DNA from: Streptomyces angustmyceticus
GTDB lineage: Bacteria > Actinomycetota > Actinomycetes > Streptomycetales > Streptomycetaceae
DNA length: 64,000 nt
Assembly: GCF_019933235.1 (NCBI RefSeq)
Contig: NZ_CP082945.1
Span: forward strand, 2,914,001 to 2,978,000
Direction: 5' to 3'
Of the stretch, positions 18,977 through 27,920 are shown piece by piece; positions within the stretch are counted from its first letter, which is position 1; every line of letters starts with the position of its first letter. The position numbers and the translations under genes were made by a program. Below the pieces are notes generated by a model, which was not told the origin of the DNA, did no database searches, and saw nothing but the letters and a program-made list of their open reading frames with translations.

Positions 18977-21432
18977 GCCGCCCGCGCCCGCACACCGGCA
19001 CCCACCCCGCCGGCGGCGACCGCCCGACGGCCCCGGCCGCCTCGCGGGGGCCGGCCACGTCCCCTGGCCCGTCCGCCGCCCCTGGTCCGTCCGCGCCCAC
19101 CGGCCCCCGGGCCTGGGCCCGGGACCTCGTGATGGGGATGCGGTTCGCGGCCGGCGGCGGCCGCGAGGGCTGGATCCGTACCGCGCTGACCGCCACCGGC
19201 GTCGCCCTGGGCGTGGCCGTCCTGCTGCTCTGCTCCTCCGTGCCGCCCCTGCTGGACGCCCGGCACGGCCGGGAGGAGGCCCGCGAGAGCCCGGGCCGGC
19301 TCCACCCGCCGCCGCCCTCCGACCGCACCCTGCTGCAAGCCTCCGTCGACACCACCTTCCGCGGTACGCCGATCCGCGGCCGCCTGGTGCGCCCGGACGG
19401 CGCGCATCCGCCCGTGCCGCCCGGTATCCGCCAACTCCCCGGGCCCGGAAGGATGCTGGTCTCCCCGGCGCTCAAGGAACTGCTGGACTCCCCCCGCGGC
19501 GCGCTGCTGCGCGACCGGCTGGACTACCCGGTCGCCGGCGTGATCGGCGACGCCGGTCTGCTCGGCCCGCGGGAACTCGCCTACGTCGCCCGGACCAACA
19601 CGCTCTCCGCGGCCGACGGCGACCGCGTCGACCACTTCGGCACCGGCTGGCACCCGCCGCCGGCACGGGCGCCCGTCGCGCTCCTCGTGGTCATGACGTG
19701 CGTGACCCTGATGACGCCCGTACTGGTCTTCATCGGCACCTCCGTGCGGTTCGGCAACGAGCGCCGCGAACGCCGGCTGTCCGCGCTCCGGCTGGTCGGC
19801 GCCGATGTCCGCACCACCCGCCGGATCGCCTCCGGCGAGGCGCTGTTCGGTGCGCTGCTGGGGCTGGCGGGGGGCGGTGCGCTGTTCCTGGCCGGCCGGC
19901 AGTGCGCCGCGGCCATCACGCTGTGGGACGTCAACGTCTTCCCCTCGGACGTGGCCCCGTCGCCCCTCGCCGCCGCGCTGATCGCCGTGCTCGTCCCGAC
20001 GGCGGCCGTGGTGGTGACGCTCGTCGCCCAGCGCGGCGTCACCGTCGAGCCGCTGGGCATCGTCCGCGACCGGCCCGCGCTCCGCCGCCGGCTGTGGTGG
20101 CGGGTCGCGCTGCCCGCCGTGGGCGTCCTGCTGCTGGTGCCACTGGCCCGGGAACGGCCGTGGCACGACACCCCGTTGCACACCGCCGCCCTCGCGGCCG
20201 GCGCGATGTCGCTGCTGCTCGGCGTCACCGCCCTGCTGCCCTGGCTGGTGGACGCGGTCGTCGGCCGGCTGCACGGCGGCCCGGTCCCCTGGCAGCTCGC
20301 CGTCCGCCGCCTGCAGTGGAACAGCGGCCCGGCCACCCGCGCGGTCGGCGCCATCACCGTCGCGGTGGCCGGCGCGATCGCGATCCATATGCTCATGACC
20401 GGTATGCAGGCCGGATACGCCCAGGCGTACGCGAAGTCCGGGAAGGTCCCGCGGATCGGCCTGTGGGGCAACGCCGACAGCTGGCCGCGGACCCAGCGGG
20501 CGCTCGATGCGCTGCGCGCCACCCCCGGGGTGACGGCGGTCCGCGGCACGATCGACGCGAACGTCGGCCGGCTGGCGGACGCCGGGCGCCCCGCGTCCGC
20601 CGCGAGGCCCTCGACGCTCGCCGTCGGCAGCTGCGCCGCGCTGCGCACGGTGGCCCGGCTGGACTCCTGCCGGGACGGCGAGGTCTTCCTCACCGATGCC
20701 GCCGGCCGCGACCGCGCCCTCGCTCCCGGGACGAGGATCGACCTCAACCCCGCGCTCACCGCGCACGATCCGCAGGACCCGCGCCCCTGGACAATCCCCG
20801 CCGCGGCCCGCGGCGCCCGGCTCCTCGACCACGGCCGCAGCCCCGACCGGATCCCGTACGACCTGCTGGCCACCCCCTCCGCGCTCGACGTCGGACGGCT
20901 CGACCGGCCCACCATGGAGTTCAAGGTCGACTTCGACCGCGGCACCCCGGACGCCGTGGAGCACATCCGCAACACCGCGGCCCGCATCAGCCCGGCGATG
21001 GCCGAGTACTCCGCCGTCGACAACCCGCACGACGCGCAGTACACCAGCGTCCGCCAGGGCCTGTTCGCCGGCGCCGCCCTCACCCTGCTGCTGATCGGCT
21101 CGGGCCTGATCATCTCCACCGTCGAGCAGCTCCACGAACGCCGCAGGCTGCTGTCCACCCTCGACGCGTACGGCACCCGCCGCGCCACCCTGGGCTGGTC
21201 GGTGCTGTGGCAGACCGCCCTGCCGGTGGCGCTCGGCCTGGGCCTGGCGCTGGCCTGCGGGCTGGCGCTGGGCGCGCTGCTGCTGACGATGATCGACAGC
21301 GCGGTGACGGTCGACTGGCCGGTGGTGGCCGGGACGGCCGGCGTCGGCGGCGGCGTGATCCTCCTCGTGACGCTGCTGAGCCTGCCGCCGCTGTGGCGGA
21401 TGATGCGCCCGGACGGGCTGCGCACGGAGTGA
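18973..21432 (+). CDS. FtsX-like ABC transporter permease
   Basis: 819-aa permease of the duplicated FtsX type: after a Pro-rich cytoplasmic N-terminus (about 55 residues), a first transmembrane helix near 70-90 and an extracytoplasmic domain. A block of helices follows (about 235-470, including LVVMTCVTLMTPVLVFIGTSV). A second extracytoplasmic domain (about 490-690, with a cysteine pair near SCAALRTVARLDSC) and the final three helices (about 695-805) complete it. The GTG start overlaps the ATPase stop by 4 nt. With the ATPase it forms a likely exporter or resistance module controlled by PadR. Confidence 0.9.
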   Translation: MSRPRPHTGTHPAGGDRPTAPAASRGPATSPGPSAAPGPSAPTGPRAWARDLVMGMRFAAGGGREGWIRTALTATGVALGVAVLLLCSSVPPLLDARHGREEARESPGRLHPPPPSDRTLLQASVDTTFRGTPIRGRLVRPDGAHPPVPPGIRQLPGPGRMLVSPALKELLDSPRGALLRDRLDYPVAGVIGDAGLLGPRELAYVARTNTLSAADGDRVDHFGTGWHPPPARAPVALLVVMTCVTLMTPVLVFIGTSVRFGNERRERRLSALRLVGADVRTTRRIASGEALFGALLGLAGGGALFLAGRQCAAAITLWDVNVFPSDVAPSPLAAALIAVLVPTAAVVVTLVAQRGVTVEPLGIVRDRPALRRRLWWRVALPAVGVLLLVPLARERPWHDTPLHTAALAAGAMSLLLGVTALLPWLVDAVVGRLHGGPVPWQLAVRRLQWNSGPATRAVGAITVAVAGAIAIHMLMTGMQAGYAQAYAKSGKVPRIGLWGNADSWPRTQRALDALRATPGVTAVRGTIDANVGRLADAGRPASAARPSTLAVGSCAALRTVARLDSCRDGEVFLTDAAGRDRALAPGTRIDLNPALTAHDPQDPRPWTIPAAARGARLLDHGRSPDRIPYDLLATPSALDVGRLDRPTMEFKVDFDRGTPDAVEHIRNTAARISPAMAEYSAVDNPHDAQYTSVRQGLFAGAALTLLLIGSGLIISTVEQLHERRRLLSTLDAYGTRRATLGWSVLWQTALPVALGLGLALACGLALGALLLTMIDSAVTVDWPVVAGTAGVGGGVILLVTLLSLPPLWRMMRPDGLRTE

Positions 21433-21489
21433 ATCTGCGAGATCATTCCGCCACCGCAGTGCCCATCAACTGCCCCAGGGGGACCCTTC

Positions 21490-22089
21490 ATGCGCCGGCT
21501 CGTCTACTGCATCGCCTCCAGCCTCGACGGCTTCCTCGCCGGCCCCGACGGTGCGGACCCCACCGGCCCGGACGGCTTCTGGCCGATCGCCGACGACTAC
21601 CTCAAGCATCTGGCCGCCGAACTCCCGGAGATCCTCCCCGCCCCCGCCAGGGCGGCGCTCGGCATCACCGACGAGGGCACCCGCTTCGACACCGTCCTGG
21701 AGGGCCGGCGCACGTATGAGATCGGCCTGCGGGCCGGCCTCACCGACGCCTACCCCCACCTGCGGCACCTGGTCTTCTCCCGGACCATGACGGAGAGCCC
21801 CGACCCGGCGGTGGAGCTGGTGGCCACCGACCCGGTGGCGAAGGCGCGGGAGCTGAAGGACGCGGACGGCAAGGACATCTGGCTGCTGGGCGGCAGCGAA
21901 CTGGCCGGCGCGCTCTACCCGGAGATCGACCAGCTGATCGTCAAGCTCAGCCCGCTCACCCTCGGCAGCGGCATCCCGCTCTTCGCCCGCACCACCGCCT
22001 TCGACCCCCGCACCTGGGAACTGACCGAACACACGGTCCTCCAGAGCGGCGCGGCGTTCCTGACGTATACGCGGGAAACCACGGCCTGA
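21490..22089 (+). CDS. RibD C-terminal/DHFR-like reductase family protein
   Basis: 199-aa protein of the RibD_C/dihydrofolate-reductase-like family. The fold's first strand (RRLVYCIASSLDGFLAGPDG), the MGRRTYE-like segment LEGRRTYEIG, SRTM and the nucleotide-binding IWLLGGSELAGAL are visible. Members bind NADPH; the substrate is unknown in this stand-alone group. ATG 21490 has CAGGGGGA upstream. It follows the ABC operon by 57 bp and might be read through from it. Confidence 0.88.
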   Translation: MRRLVYCIASSLDGFLAGPDGADPTGPDGFWPIADDYLKHLAAELPEILPAPARAALGITDEGTRFDTVLEGRRTYEIGLRAGLTDAYPHLRHLVFSRTMTESPDPAVELVATDPVAKARELKDADGKDIWLLGGSELAGALYPEIDQLIVKLSPLTLGSGIPLFARTTAFDPRTWELTEHTVLQSGAAFLTYTRETTA

Positions 22090-22241
22090 ACTCGGCGGCC
22101 TCCTCACGACCCCACGGAGCGGTCATCCGGCGCCCGCTCCGCGGGGAGGCGCCACGAACGGGTGAACGCGTTCGGACGAGACGGACACCTACGCCTCTGC
22201 CTACGATGATGGTCTCGATACACGCCATCTGGAGGCACGTC

Positions 22242-22838
22242 ATGTCTGCCGCAGCAGTCGAGCACCCTCATGACGGCAAGTCCGCGCTGCTGCGGGAAGC
22301 AGAGCGGCTCGCCGAGAAGCTTCCCGGCTACCGCATCGAGATCATCGGGGGAGAGCTCACCGTGACGCCGCCGGCCGACGGCCCACACGCCGATTCGCTG
22401 ACCGACCTCACCTTTGCGTTCGCTCCGGCTCATGGCGCGGAGACCCGAGTGGCGCAGGCCATGGGCGTATGGCTGCCCGACGGCCCCGAGGACTACGCCG
22501 TTCCCGACCTCGCCGTCGTCGACGCCGACTACCGTGACCACCTCCTCTCGGACAACTGCTACGACCCGGCCGTCTTCCGCATGGTGCTGGAAGTGACGTC
22601 TTCCAACTACGCCACCGACCTCAAGAAGAAGGTCGCCGCCTACGCGATCGCCAAGATCCCGGTCTACGTGGTCATCGACCGCAAGAAGGACCGCGTCCAC
22701 GTCCTGACCGACCCGTTCGCCAACGAGTACCGCTGCCACCGCGTCCACGCTCCCGGCCAGCAGCTCACGCTCCCGGAGTCCCTCGGCGCCGAGATCACCC
22801 TCGACGTCGCGGCGATCCTCGACGTCGCCCGCCCCTGA
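22242..22838 (+). CDS. Uma2-family (PD-(D/E)XK fold) protein
   Basis: 198-aa Uma2/DUF820 protein. The nuclease-fold core is intact: acidic PDLAVVDADYRD, LEVTS and the lysine cluster DLKKKVAAYA, then VYVVIDRKKDRVHVL. This family is amplified in Streptomyces and cyanobacteria; nuclease activity is assumed from fold but the biological target is unknown. ATG 22242 is chosen because CTGGAGG lies 7 bases upstream; the longer frame from 22206 lacks one. It converges on oxyR with only 3 bp between stops. Confidence 0.9.
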   Translation: MSAAAVEHPHDGKSALLREAERLAEKLPGYRIEIIGGELTVTPPADGPHADSLTDLTFAFAPAHGAETRVAQAMGVWLPDGPEDYAVPDLAVVDADYRDHLLSDNCYDPAVFRMVLEVTSSNYATDLKKKVAAYAIAKIPVYVVIDRKKDRVHVLTDPFANEYRCHRVHAPGQQLTLPESLGAEITLDVAAILDVARP

Positions 22839-22841
22839 CCC

Positions 22842-23801
22842 TCACCCCTCCGCTATCCGCACCGGCAGCCCCCGCAGGGCCCCGCGCAGCGCTGCCGCGA
22901 ACTCCTCGAACTCGCCCTGGCGGGCGGCGCCCGACCGCATGGCGAGGGCGATAGTCCGCGAGGGTGCCGGGTCGGCGAAGTAGCCGGTGGTGAGCTGGTC
23001 GTTGCGGCCGGTCTCGACGCGCAGCGCGGTGCGGGGCAGCAAGGTCACCCCGAGGCCGCCGGCGACCAGTTGGACCAGGGTGGACAGGCCCGCCGCGCTG
23101 GTGGTGACGGGGGTGTTCTCGTCCCGGCCGGCCTCCCGGCAGATGTCCAGGGCCTGGTCGCGCAGGCAGTGGCCCTCGTCGAGCAGCAGCAGGTCCAACT
23201 CCTGGAGGGCCTGGCGGGGGATGTCGCCGCGGCCGCCGAGCCAGTGCTCCTTGGGGGCGACCAGGACGAAGTCCTCCTCGAAGAGCGGGAGTTCGGTGAC
23301 CTGGGGGACGCCGAGGGGCACGGCGAGCAGCAGCAGGTCGAGGCGCCCGTGGGCCAGCCCCTCCAGGAGGGAGGCGGTCTGCTCCTCGTGCACCTGGAGG
23401 TCCAGGTCGGGGTAGGTCTCGTGGACCAGCCGCAGGACGGCCGGCAGCAGATACGGGGCGACGGTCGGGATGACGCCGAGCCGCAGCACGCCCGTGAACG
23501 GCGCGCGGGCCGCCTCCGCCTCCTCCATCAGATCGCCGACGGCCTCCAGGACCGTCCGGGCGCGCGCGGCCACCCGCTCCCCCGCGGGCGACAGCAGCAC
23601 CTTGCGCGTCGTACGCTCCAGCAGCTGCACTCCGAGCGTCTCCTCCAGCGCGGAGACCGCCCCGGACAGCGCGGGCTGGCTCATCCCGATCTCGGCCGCC
23701 GCCTCGCGGAAATGCAGATGCTCGGCCACCGCCGCGAACGCCCGCAGCTGGGCCAGGCTGGGCTGGCGGGGCCGGCCGCCCTGACTTGCCGGTGAAGCCA
23801 C
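22842..23801 (-). CDS. oxyR: OxyR, LysR-type peroxide sensor
   Basis: 319-aa LysR-type regulator. The N-terminal winged helix (about 15-75: SLAQLRAFAAVAEHLHFREAAAEIGMSQPALSGAVSALE) is followed by the LysR substrate-binding domain. The two redox cysteines of OxyR are present as C212 and C221 in GHCLRDQALDIC, matching the Cys199-Cys208 spacing of the E. coli protein, so direct peroxide sensing by disulfide formation is expected. GTG 23801 has GGAGG nine bases upstream. It is divergent from ahpC, its usual target. Confidence 0.96.
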   Translation of the reverse strand: MASPASQGGRPRQPSLAQLRAFAAVAEHLHFREAAAEIGMSQPALSGAVSALEETLGVQLLERTTRKVLLSPAGERVAARARTVLEAVGDLMEEAEAARAPFTGVLRLGVIPTVAPYLLPAVLRLVHETYPDLDLQVHEEQTASLLEGLAHGRLDLLLLAVPLGVPQVTELPLFEEDFVLVAPKEHWLGGRGDIPRQALQELDLLLLDEGHCLRDQALDICREAGRDENTPVTTSAAGLSTLVQLVAGGLGVTLLPRTALRVETGRNDQLTTGYFADPAPSRTIALAMRSGAARQGEFEEFAAALRGALRGLPVRIAEG

Positions 23802-23933
23802 TGATAACCACCTCCGATCAACATCAACCAGTCTAGCTATTTCACTGATCAATGCCTCCTGTGGCACTGTGAGACCCGTCCAAGCCTCAAGGAAAGACCC
23901 CAAAAGGGAATTTCTGCACAACAAGGAGAGTAC
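23802..23933. promoter_or_regulatory. oxyR-ahpC divergent control region
   Basis: 132 bp between divergent starts, noticeably more AT-rich than its surroundings (23815-23860). It contains the imperfect dyad CTAGCTATTT and outer arms GATCA (23816-23820) / TGATC (23846-23850), suitable for an OxyR tetramer. Ribosome sites are GGAGG for oxyR and AAGGAGAG for ahpC. The exact OxyR box cannot be fixed by eye. Confidence 0.6.
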
Positions 23934-24488
23934 GTGCTCACTGTCGGTGACAAGTTCCCCGAGTTCGACCTGACCGCCTGCGTCTCGCTGGAGAAGGGCG
24001 CGGAGTTCGAGCAGATCAACCACAAGACCTACGAGGGCAAGTGGAAGATCGTCTTCGCGTGGCCCAAGGACTTCACCTTCGTGTGCCCGACCGAGATCGC
24101 CGCGTTCGGCAAGCTGAACGACGAGTTCGCCGACCGTGACGCCCAGATCCTCGGCTTCTCCGGCGACTCCGAGTTCGTGCACCACGCCTGGCGCAAGGAC
24201 CACCCGGACCTGACCGACCTGCCCTTCCCGATGCTCGCCGACTCGAAGCACGAGCTCATGCGCGACCTGGGCATCGAGGGCGAGGACGGCTTCGCGCAGC
24301 GCGCCGTCTTCATCGTCGACCAGAACAACGAGATCCAGTTCACCATGGTGACCGCCGGCTCCGTCGGCCGTAACCCCAAGGAGGTCCTGCGGGTCCTCGA
24401 CGCCCTGCAGACCGACGAGCTGTGCCCCTGCAACTGGTCCAAGGGCGACGACACCCTCGACCCGGTCGCGCTGCTCTCGGGCGAGTGA
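23934..24488 (+). CDS. ahpC: Alkyl hydroperoxide reductase, peroxiredoxin subunit
   Basis: 184-aa actinobacterial AhpC. The peroxidatic cysteine is C51 in FTFVCPTE; C164 and C166 in ELCPCNW are the resolving pair, an arrangement like mycobacterial AhpC, which is reduced by AhpD rather than AhpF. It reduces hydrogen peroxide, organic peroxides and peroxynitrite. The GTG start follows AACAAGGAGAGTAC. ahpD follows after 32 bp in the same operon, and OxyR is encoded divergently. Confidence 0.97.
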   Translation: MLTVGDKFPEFDLTACVSLEKGAEFEQINHKTYEGKWKIVFAWPKDFTFVCPTEIAAFGKLNDEFADRDAQILGFSGDSEFVHHAWRKDHPDLTDLPFPMLADSKHELMRDLGIEGEDGFAQRAVFIVDQNNEIQFTMVTAGSVGRNPKEVLRVLDALQTDELCPCNWSKGDDTLDPVALLSGE

Positions 24489-24520
24489 CACTCCGCTAGC
24501 GAACTGGAGGCTGATCTGAC

Positions 24521-25054
24521 ATGGCTCTCGACGAACTGAAGTCCGCGGTCCCGGACTACGCCAAGGACCTCAAGCTGAACCTCGGCTCGGTCATCGGCAA
24601 CAGCGACCTGCCGCAGCAGCAGCTCTGGGGCACCGTGCTGGCCTGCGCGATCGCCTCGCGCTCGCCGAAGGTGCTGCGCGAGCTGGAGCCGGAGGCGAAG
24701 GCCAACCTCTCCGCCGAGGCGTACGCCGCCGCCAAGTCGGCCGCCGCCATCATGGCGATGAACAACGTCTTCTACCGGACCCGGCACCTGCTGTCGGACC
24801 CGGAGTACGGCAACCTGCGCGCCGGTCTGCGGATGAACGTCATCGGCAACCCGGGCGTGGACAAGGTCGACTTCGAGCTGTGGTCGCTGGCCGTCTCGGC
24901 CATCAACGGCTGCGGTATGTGCCTGGACTCGCACGAGCAGGTGCTCCGCAAGGCCGGTGTGGACCGCGAGACGATCCAGGAGGCCGTCAAGATCGCGTCC
25001 GTCCTGCAGGCCGTCGGCGCCACCCTGGACGCCGAGGCCGCGCTCGCCGAGTAA
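24521..25054 (+). CDS. ahpD: Alkyl hydroperoxidase AhpD
   Basis: 177-aa all-helical protein that reduces AhpC and has weak peroxidase activity itself. The catalytic CxxC is C131-GM-C134 with the conserved H138 (CGMCLDSH), fed by dihydrolipoamide in mycobacteria. Length and motif position match the family closely. ATG 24521 follows CTGGAGG. A 14-bp terminator lies 27 bp beyond the stop. Confidence 0.97.
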   Translation: MALDELKSAVPDYAKDLKLNLGSVIGNSDLPQQQLWGTVLACAIASRSPKVLRELEPEAKANLSAEAYAAAKSAAAIMAMNNVFYRTRHLLSDPEYGNLRAGLRMNVIGNPGVDKVDFELWSLAVSAINGCGMCLDSHEQVLRKAGVDRETIQEAVKIASVLQAVGATLDAEAALAE

Positions 25055-25081
25055 TCGGACCGCGCGCGAGACCCGCAGGCA

Positions 25082-25114
25082 AGAACCCCGCAGACCTCAC
25101 GTCTGCGGGGTTCT
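25082..25114. terminator. Terminator between ahpD and the AI-2E-type gene
   Basis: Perfect 14-bp stem AGAACCCCGCAGAC / GTCTGCGGGGTTCT with 5-nt loop CTCAC, followed by GTGCGT. It is placed between convergent genes and probably works in both directions. Confidence 0.85.
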
Positions 25115-25136
25115 GTGCGTCCGGCACCCGGCCGGG

Positions 25137-26681
25137 TCACGCCGGGGGTTGCTCCGTCGGGCGCGGGGTCGGGGGCGGGGTCGGTGCCACCGAGATCGCG
25201 GTGGCACCGCGGGGGGCCACCGACATCCGCAGCGCCTGTTCCGTGGAGTACGAACGCAGATAGCCGACCACCGTGTTGGTGACCGCCACCAGCGGCACCG
25301 CGACCACCGCGCCGCCGATGCCCGCGATCAGCCCGCCGGCCGCGACCGACAGGATCACCGCGAGCGGATGCACCCGCACCGCCCGGCCGAGGATGAACGG
25401 CTGCAGGACGTGCCCCTCGATCTGCTGGACGGCCAGCACGACCGCCAGCACCATCAGCGCCGTGAACACTCCGTTGGCGACCAGCGCGATGACACACGCC
25501 AGCGCGCCCGAGACCACCGCGCCGACCAGCGGGATGAAGGCGAACAGGAAGATGAAGACGGCGAGCGGCACGGCCAGCGGCACATTGAGGAAGTAGAGCC
25601 CGATACCGATGAAGATCGCGTCGATCAGGGCCACCACGACGGTGCCGCGCACATACGCCGTCAGCGTCCGCCAGGCCCGCGGCCCGGCGCCCGCGACTCC
25701 CCCGCGGGCCGCGCTCGGGACCAGCCTCAGCAGCCAGTTCCAGATCCGCCGGCCGTCGTAGAGCAGGAAGAGCGTGGTGAACATCGCCAGCAGGATGCCG
25801 GTGAAGACCTCCAGGACGACGGTGACGCCCTCCAGGCCGGCCGAGGTGATGGCCTCGGTGTTGGCGCCGACGGCGTCCTGCAGGTTCTTGGCGATGTGGT
25901 TGATCTGAGACTCGGTCACATGGAACGGGCTCTTCAGCAGCCAGCCCTTGAGCTCGGTGATGCCCTCCTGGATCCGGCTGGAGACCGAGTCGATGTTGTC
26001 CTGGACCTGCCAGACGACGAACCAGCCGACCAGGCCCATGATGACGAACCCGCCGATGAAGGTCAGCGCCGTGGCCGGTCCGCGCGGCAGCCCCCGCTGG
26101 CGCAGCCAGGCCACCGTGGGCTGCAGCAGCGCGGTGATCAGCGTCGCCGCGACGAAGGCCAGCACCACCAGTTCGATGGTGGTGATGACGCGCGCGAGCA
26201 CCCAGAGCGTGGCCGCCAGGATCAGCAGCCGCCAGCTCGCCTCGGCGGCGACCCGGACGCCCCACGGCACCGCGTCGACCGGCTCGGGGCGGGCCGCGAC
26301 GGCCGGGGCGTAGGAGGGCGGCGGAGGAACGGTCTCCGGCGCGGGCGGGACGGCGTGCGGGGAGGGTGCGACGAGCTCGGTCGCGGGGTGCGGCACCCCG
26401 TCGGTCGCTTCCGGCAGCTGGGTACGGGGAACGGTGAGCGTGCCCGCCGCGCCGTCGCGCGCCGTCGCGTCGTCCACCGCGCCGGCGGCCGCGGAGGCGT
26501 CCGCATGTCCGGCACGCCTCAGCGTTTCCGGGTCGCCCGCCTCCCCCGGCGAGCCCACGGGGCTCCCTTCAGGGGGGACCCCCACCGCGCCCTCCGCGCG
26601 GCGGCGCTGTTCCTCCAGCCGCTGCGAGAGTCGCGTCAGACCGGCGCCGAGGCCACCGACCCACTGAGGCAATCTGGACAT
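25137..26681 (-). CDS. AI-2E (TqsA/PerM) family membrane transporter
   Basis: 514-aa polytopic membrane protein. Residues 1-145 are cytoplasmic, Pro/Ala-rich and probably disordered; about eight transmembrane helices follow, in two clusters (about 150-230 and 290-470). The family pattern LLFAFIPLVGAVVSGAL and QQIEGHVLQPFILGRAVRVHPLAVIL is present. The family covers autoinducer-2 exporters and Na+/H+ antiporters; the substrate here cannot be assigned. ATG 26681 has GGAAGG upstream. Confidence 0.88.
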   Translation of the reverse strand: MSRLPQWVGGLGAGLTRLSQRLEEQRRRAEGAVGVPPEGSPVGSPGEAGDPETLRRAGHADASAAAGAVDDATARDGAAGTLTVPRTQLPEATDGVPHPATELVAPSPHAVPPAPETVPPPPSYAPAVAARPEPVDAVPWGVRVAAEASWRLLILAATLWVLARVITTIELVVLAFVAATLITALLQPTVAWLRQRGLPRGPATALTFIGGFVIMGLVGWFVVWQVQDNIDSVSSRIQEGITELKGWLLKSPFHVTESQINHIAKNLQDAVGANTEAITSAGLEGVTVVLEVFTGILLAMFTTLFLLYDGRRIWNWLLRLVPSAARGGVAGAGPRAWRTLTAYVRGTVVVALIDAIFIGIGLYFLNVPLAVPLAVFIFLFAFIPLVGAVVSGALACVIALVANGVFTALMVLAVVLAVQQIEGHVLQPFILGRAVRVHPLAVILSVAAGGLIAGIGGAVVAVPLVAVTNTVVGYLRSYSTEQALRMSVAPRGATAISVAPTPPPTPRPTEQPPA

Positions 26682-26748
26682 GTGCCTTCCTCTTCCCCTC
26701 CCATGCGCCTACAACCTGCCGGGGACGACGTTACCTGCGCCGGACGCA

Positions 26749-26783
26749 CGAAACCCCCGACGCTGCCGCGTTCGGGGGTTTCG
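26749..26783 (-). terminator. Terminator after the lytic transglycosylase gene
   Basis: 12-bp stem CGAAACCCCCGA (26749-26760) with complement at 26772-26783 and an 11-nt loop. It lies downstream of the leftward transglycosylase gene and upstream of the AI-2E-type gene. Confidence 0.7.
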
Positions 26784-26809
26784 GAAGTGCGGTGGTGCGG
26801 CCGACGGGC

Positions 26810-27514
26810 CTAGTACCAGCTGTTGGCCTGCCAGAACGACCAGGCGCCGCAGGGGCTGCCGTAGCGGTCGTTCATGTAGTTGAGCCCCCACTTGATCTGG
26901 GTGGCCGGGTTGGTCTGCCAGTCGGAGCCCGCCGAGGACATCTTGGAGCCGGGCAGCGCCTGGACGAGGCCGTAGGCGCCCGAGCCGGCGTTGGTGGCCT
27001 TGTAGTTCCAGCCGGACTCGTGGTCCACGATGTTGCTGAAGCACTGGAACTGGTCGCCGGCCATCATCTGCCGGGCGATGGCCTGTGTCTCGGAGACCGA
27101 GTACGAGCCCTTGCCGAGGAGGTCGCCCAGGTCGCCGCGCGTGGAGGAGCGGGACGCCGCCAGCTCCTTCTTCTTGCGCGCGTCGGCTTCCTTCTTGGCC
27201 TTCGCCTCGTCCGCCGCGTCCTTCTTGCTCTGCGCGGTCTCAGCGGCAGCCTTGCGGGCCGACTCCTGAGCGGACTTCAGCGCTGCCGTGTCCGCCTGGG
27301 TGGACTGGTCGTCCGCCTGCTGCGTCAGGGAAGCCGTCTGCACCTGGGCCTGTGCGCCCGCGGGGATGTCGGCGATCGTCGCGTCGGCAGCGGTGGCCTC
27401 GGTGTTGCCGACCGAGGCGGGCTCGTTGCCTGCAGCGACGCCGACTACGGCGCCGACGGTGGTGACCGCGGTGGCGGATGCCACGGCGAATCCCCGGACC
27501 GAGATCCGGCTCAC
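26810..27514 (-). CDS. Secreted lytic transglycosylase-like protein (SLT fold)
   Basis: 234-aa exported protein: a signal peptide (about 1-32, hydrophobic AVASATAVTTVGAVVGVA), an Ala/Lys/Glu-rich helical stretch likely to be coiled coil (about 70-130), and a C-terminal lysozyme-like domain (about 145-234). The catalytic glutamate is in NIVDHESGWNYKATN, followed by GAYGLVQALPGSKM and WGLNYMNDRYGSP. It cleaves or remodels peptidoglycan, probably during growth or germination. GTG 27514 is preferred because GGAAGGA precedes it at 6-7 bases; an ATG nine codons upstream lacks a comparable site. A long leader precedes it. Confidence 0.88.
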   Translation of the reverse strand: MSRISVRGFAVASATAVTTVGAVVGVAAGNEPASVGNTEATAADATIADIPAGAQAQVQTASLTQQADDQSTQADTAALKSAQESARKAAAETAQSKKDAADEAKAKKEADARKKKELAASRSSTRGDLGDLLGKGSYSVSETQAIARQMMAGDQFQCFSNIVDHESGWNYKATNAGSGAYGLVQALPGSKMSSAGSDWQTNPATQIKWGLNYMNDRYGSPCGAWSFWQANSWY

Positions 27515-27519
27515 ACGTT

Positions 27520-27690
27520 TTCCTTCCAGCATCGCCCGCATAGGTGACCTCGCGGGCGCAATCGTGCCCCTGACGCTGGTCTCCCCTTGTTCCGGGCCCT
27601 GTTGAGCGGGCGGGTCCGGCTGGCCACGGGAGGCACTGGCCCGGTACGTCCCCCTCGGGGTCCGCGTGGTGCTCGGGCGGCATACGGCGA
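27520..27690 (-). ncRNA. Structured 5' leader, candidate c-di-AMP riboswitch
   Basis: The minus-strand region upstream of the transglycosylase gene is a GC-rich leader with short complementary segments and a purine-rich AACAAGGGGAGACC motif (27597-27584), ending close to the Shine-Dalgarno with GAGGTCACCTATGCGGGC. Actinobacterial cell-wall hydrolase genes of this kind (rpfA, SLT, NlpC/P60) are often controlled by ydaO-type c-di-AMP riboswitches, and the end segment resembles that class's conserved 3' part. I cannot fold it fully by eye. From 27691 to 27920 I see no gene. Confidence 0.35.
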
Positions 27691-27920
27691 TTCGCTATGA
27701 AGTTCGTTGGTTCTACACACCGCTGGGGGTGCTTGATGCCGTATGCGGGGCCTGACAGGACCCAGACTCTGCCCGAACGAGATGCCGCGAGGCAATTCCC
27801 CGCTGGGTGTGAAAGCTCACACCCCGTTTACGGCAAACTATTTTCGGATATCCACTCGCAGCACTGCGCCGCCCGGCTAAGCTCCTTCGCTTCGCCGGGC
27901 GGCGCCGTGTTCACAACCGG

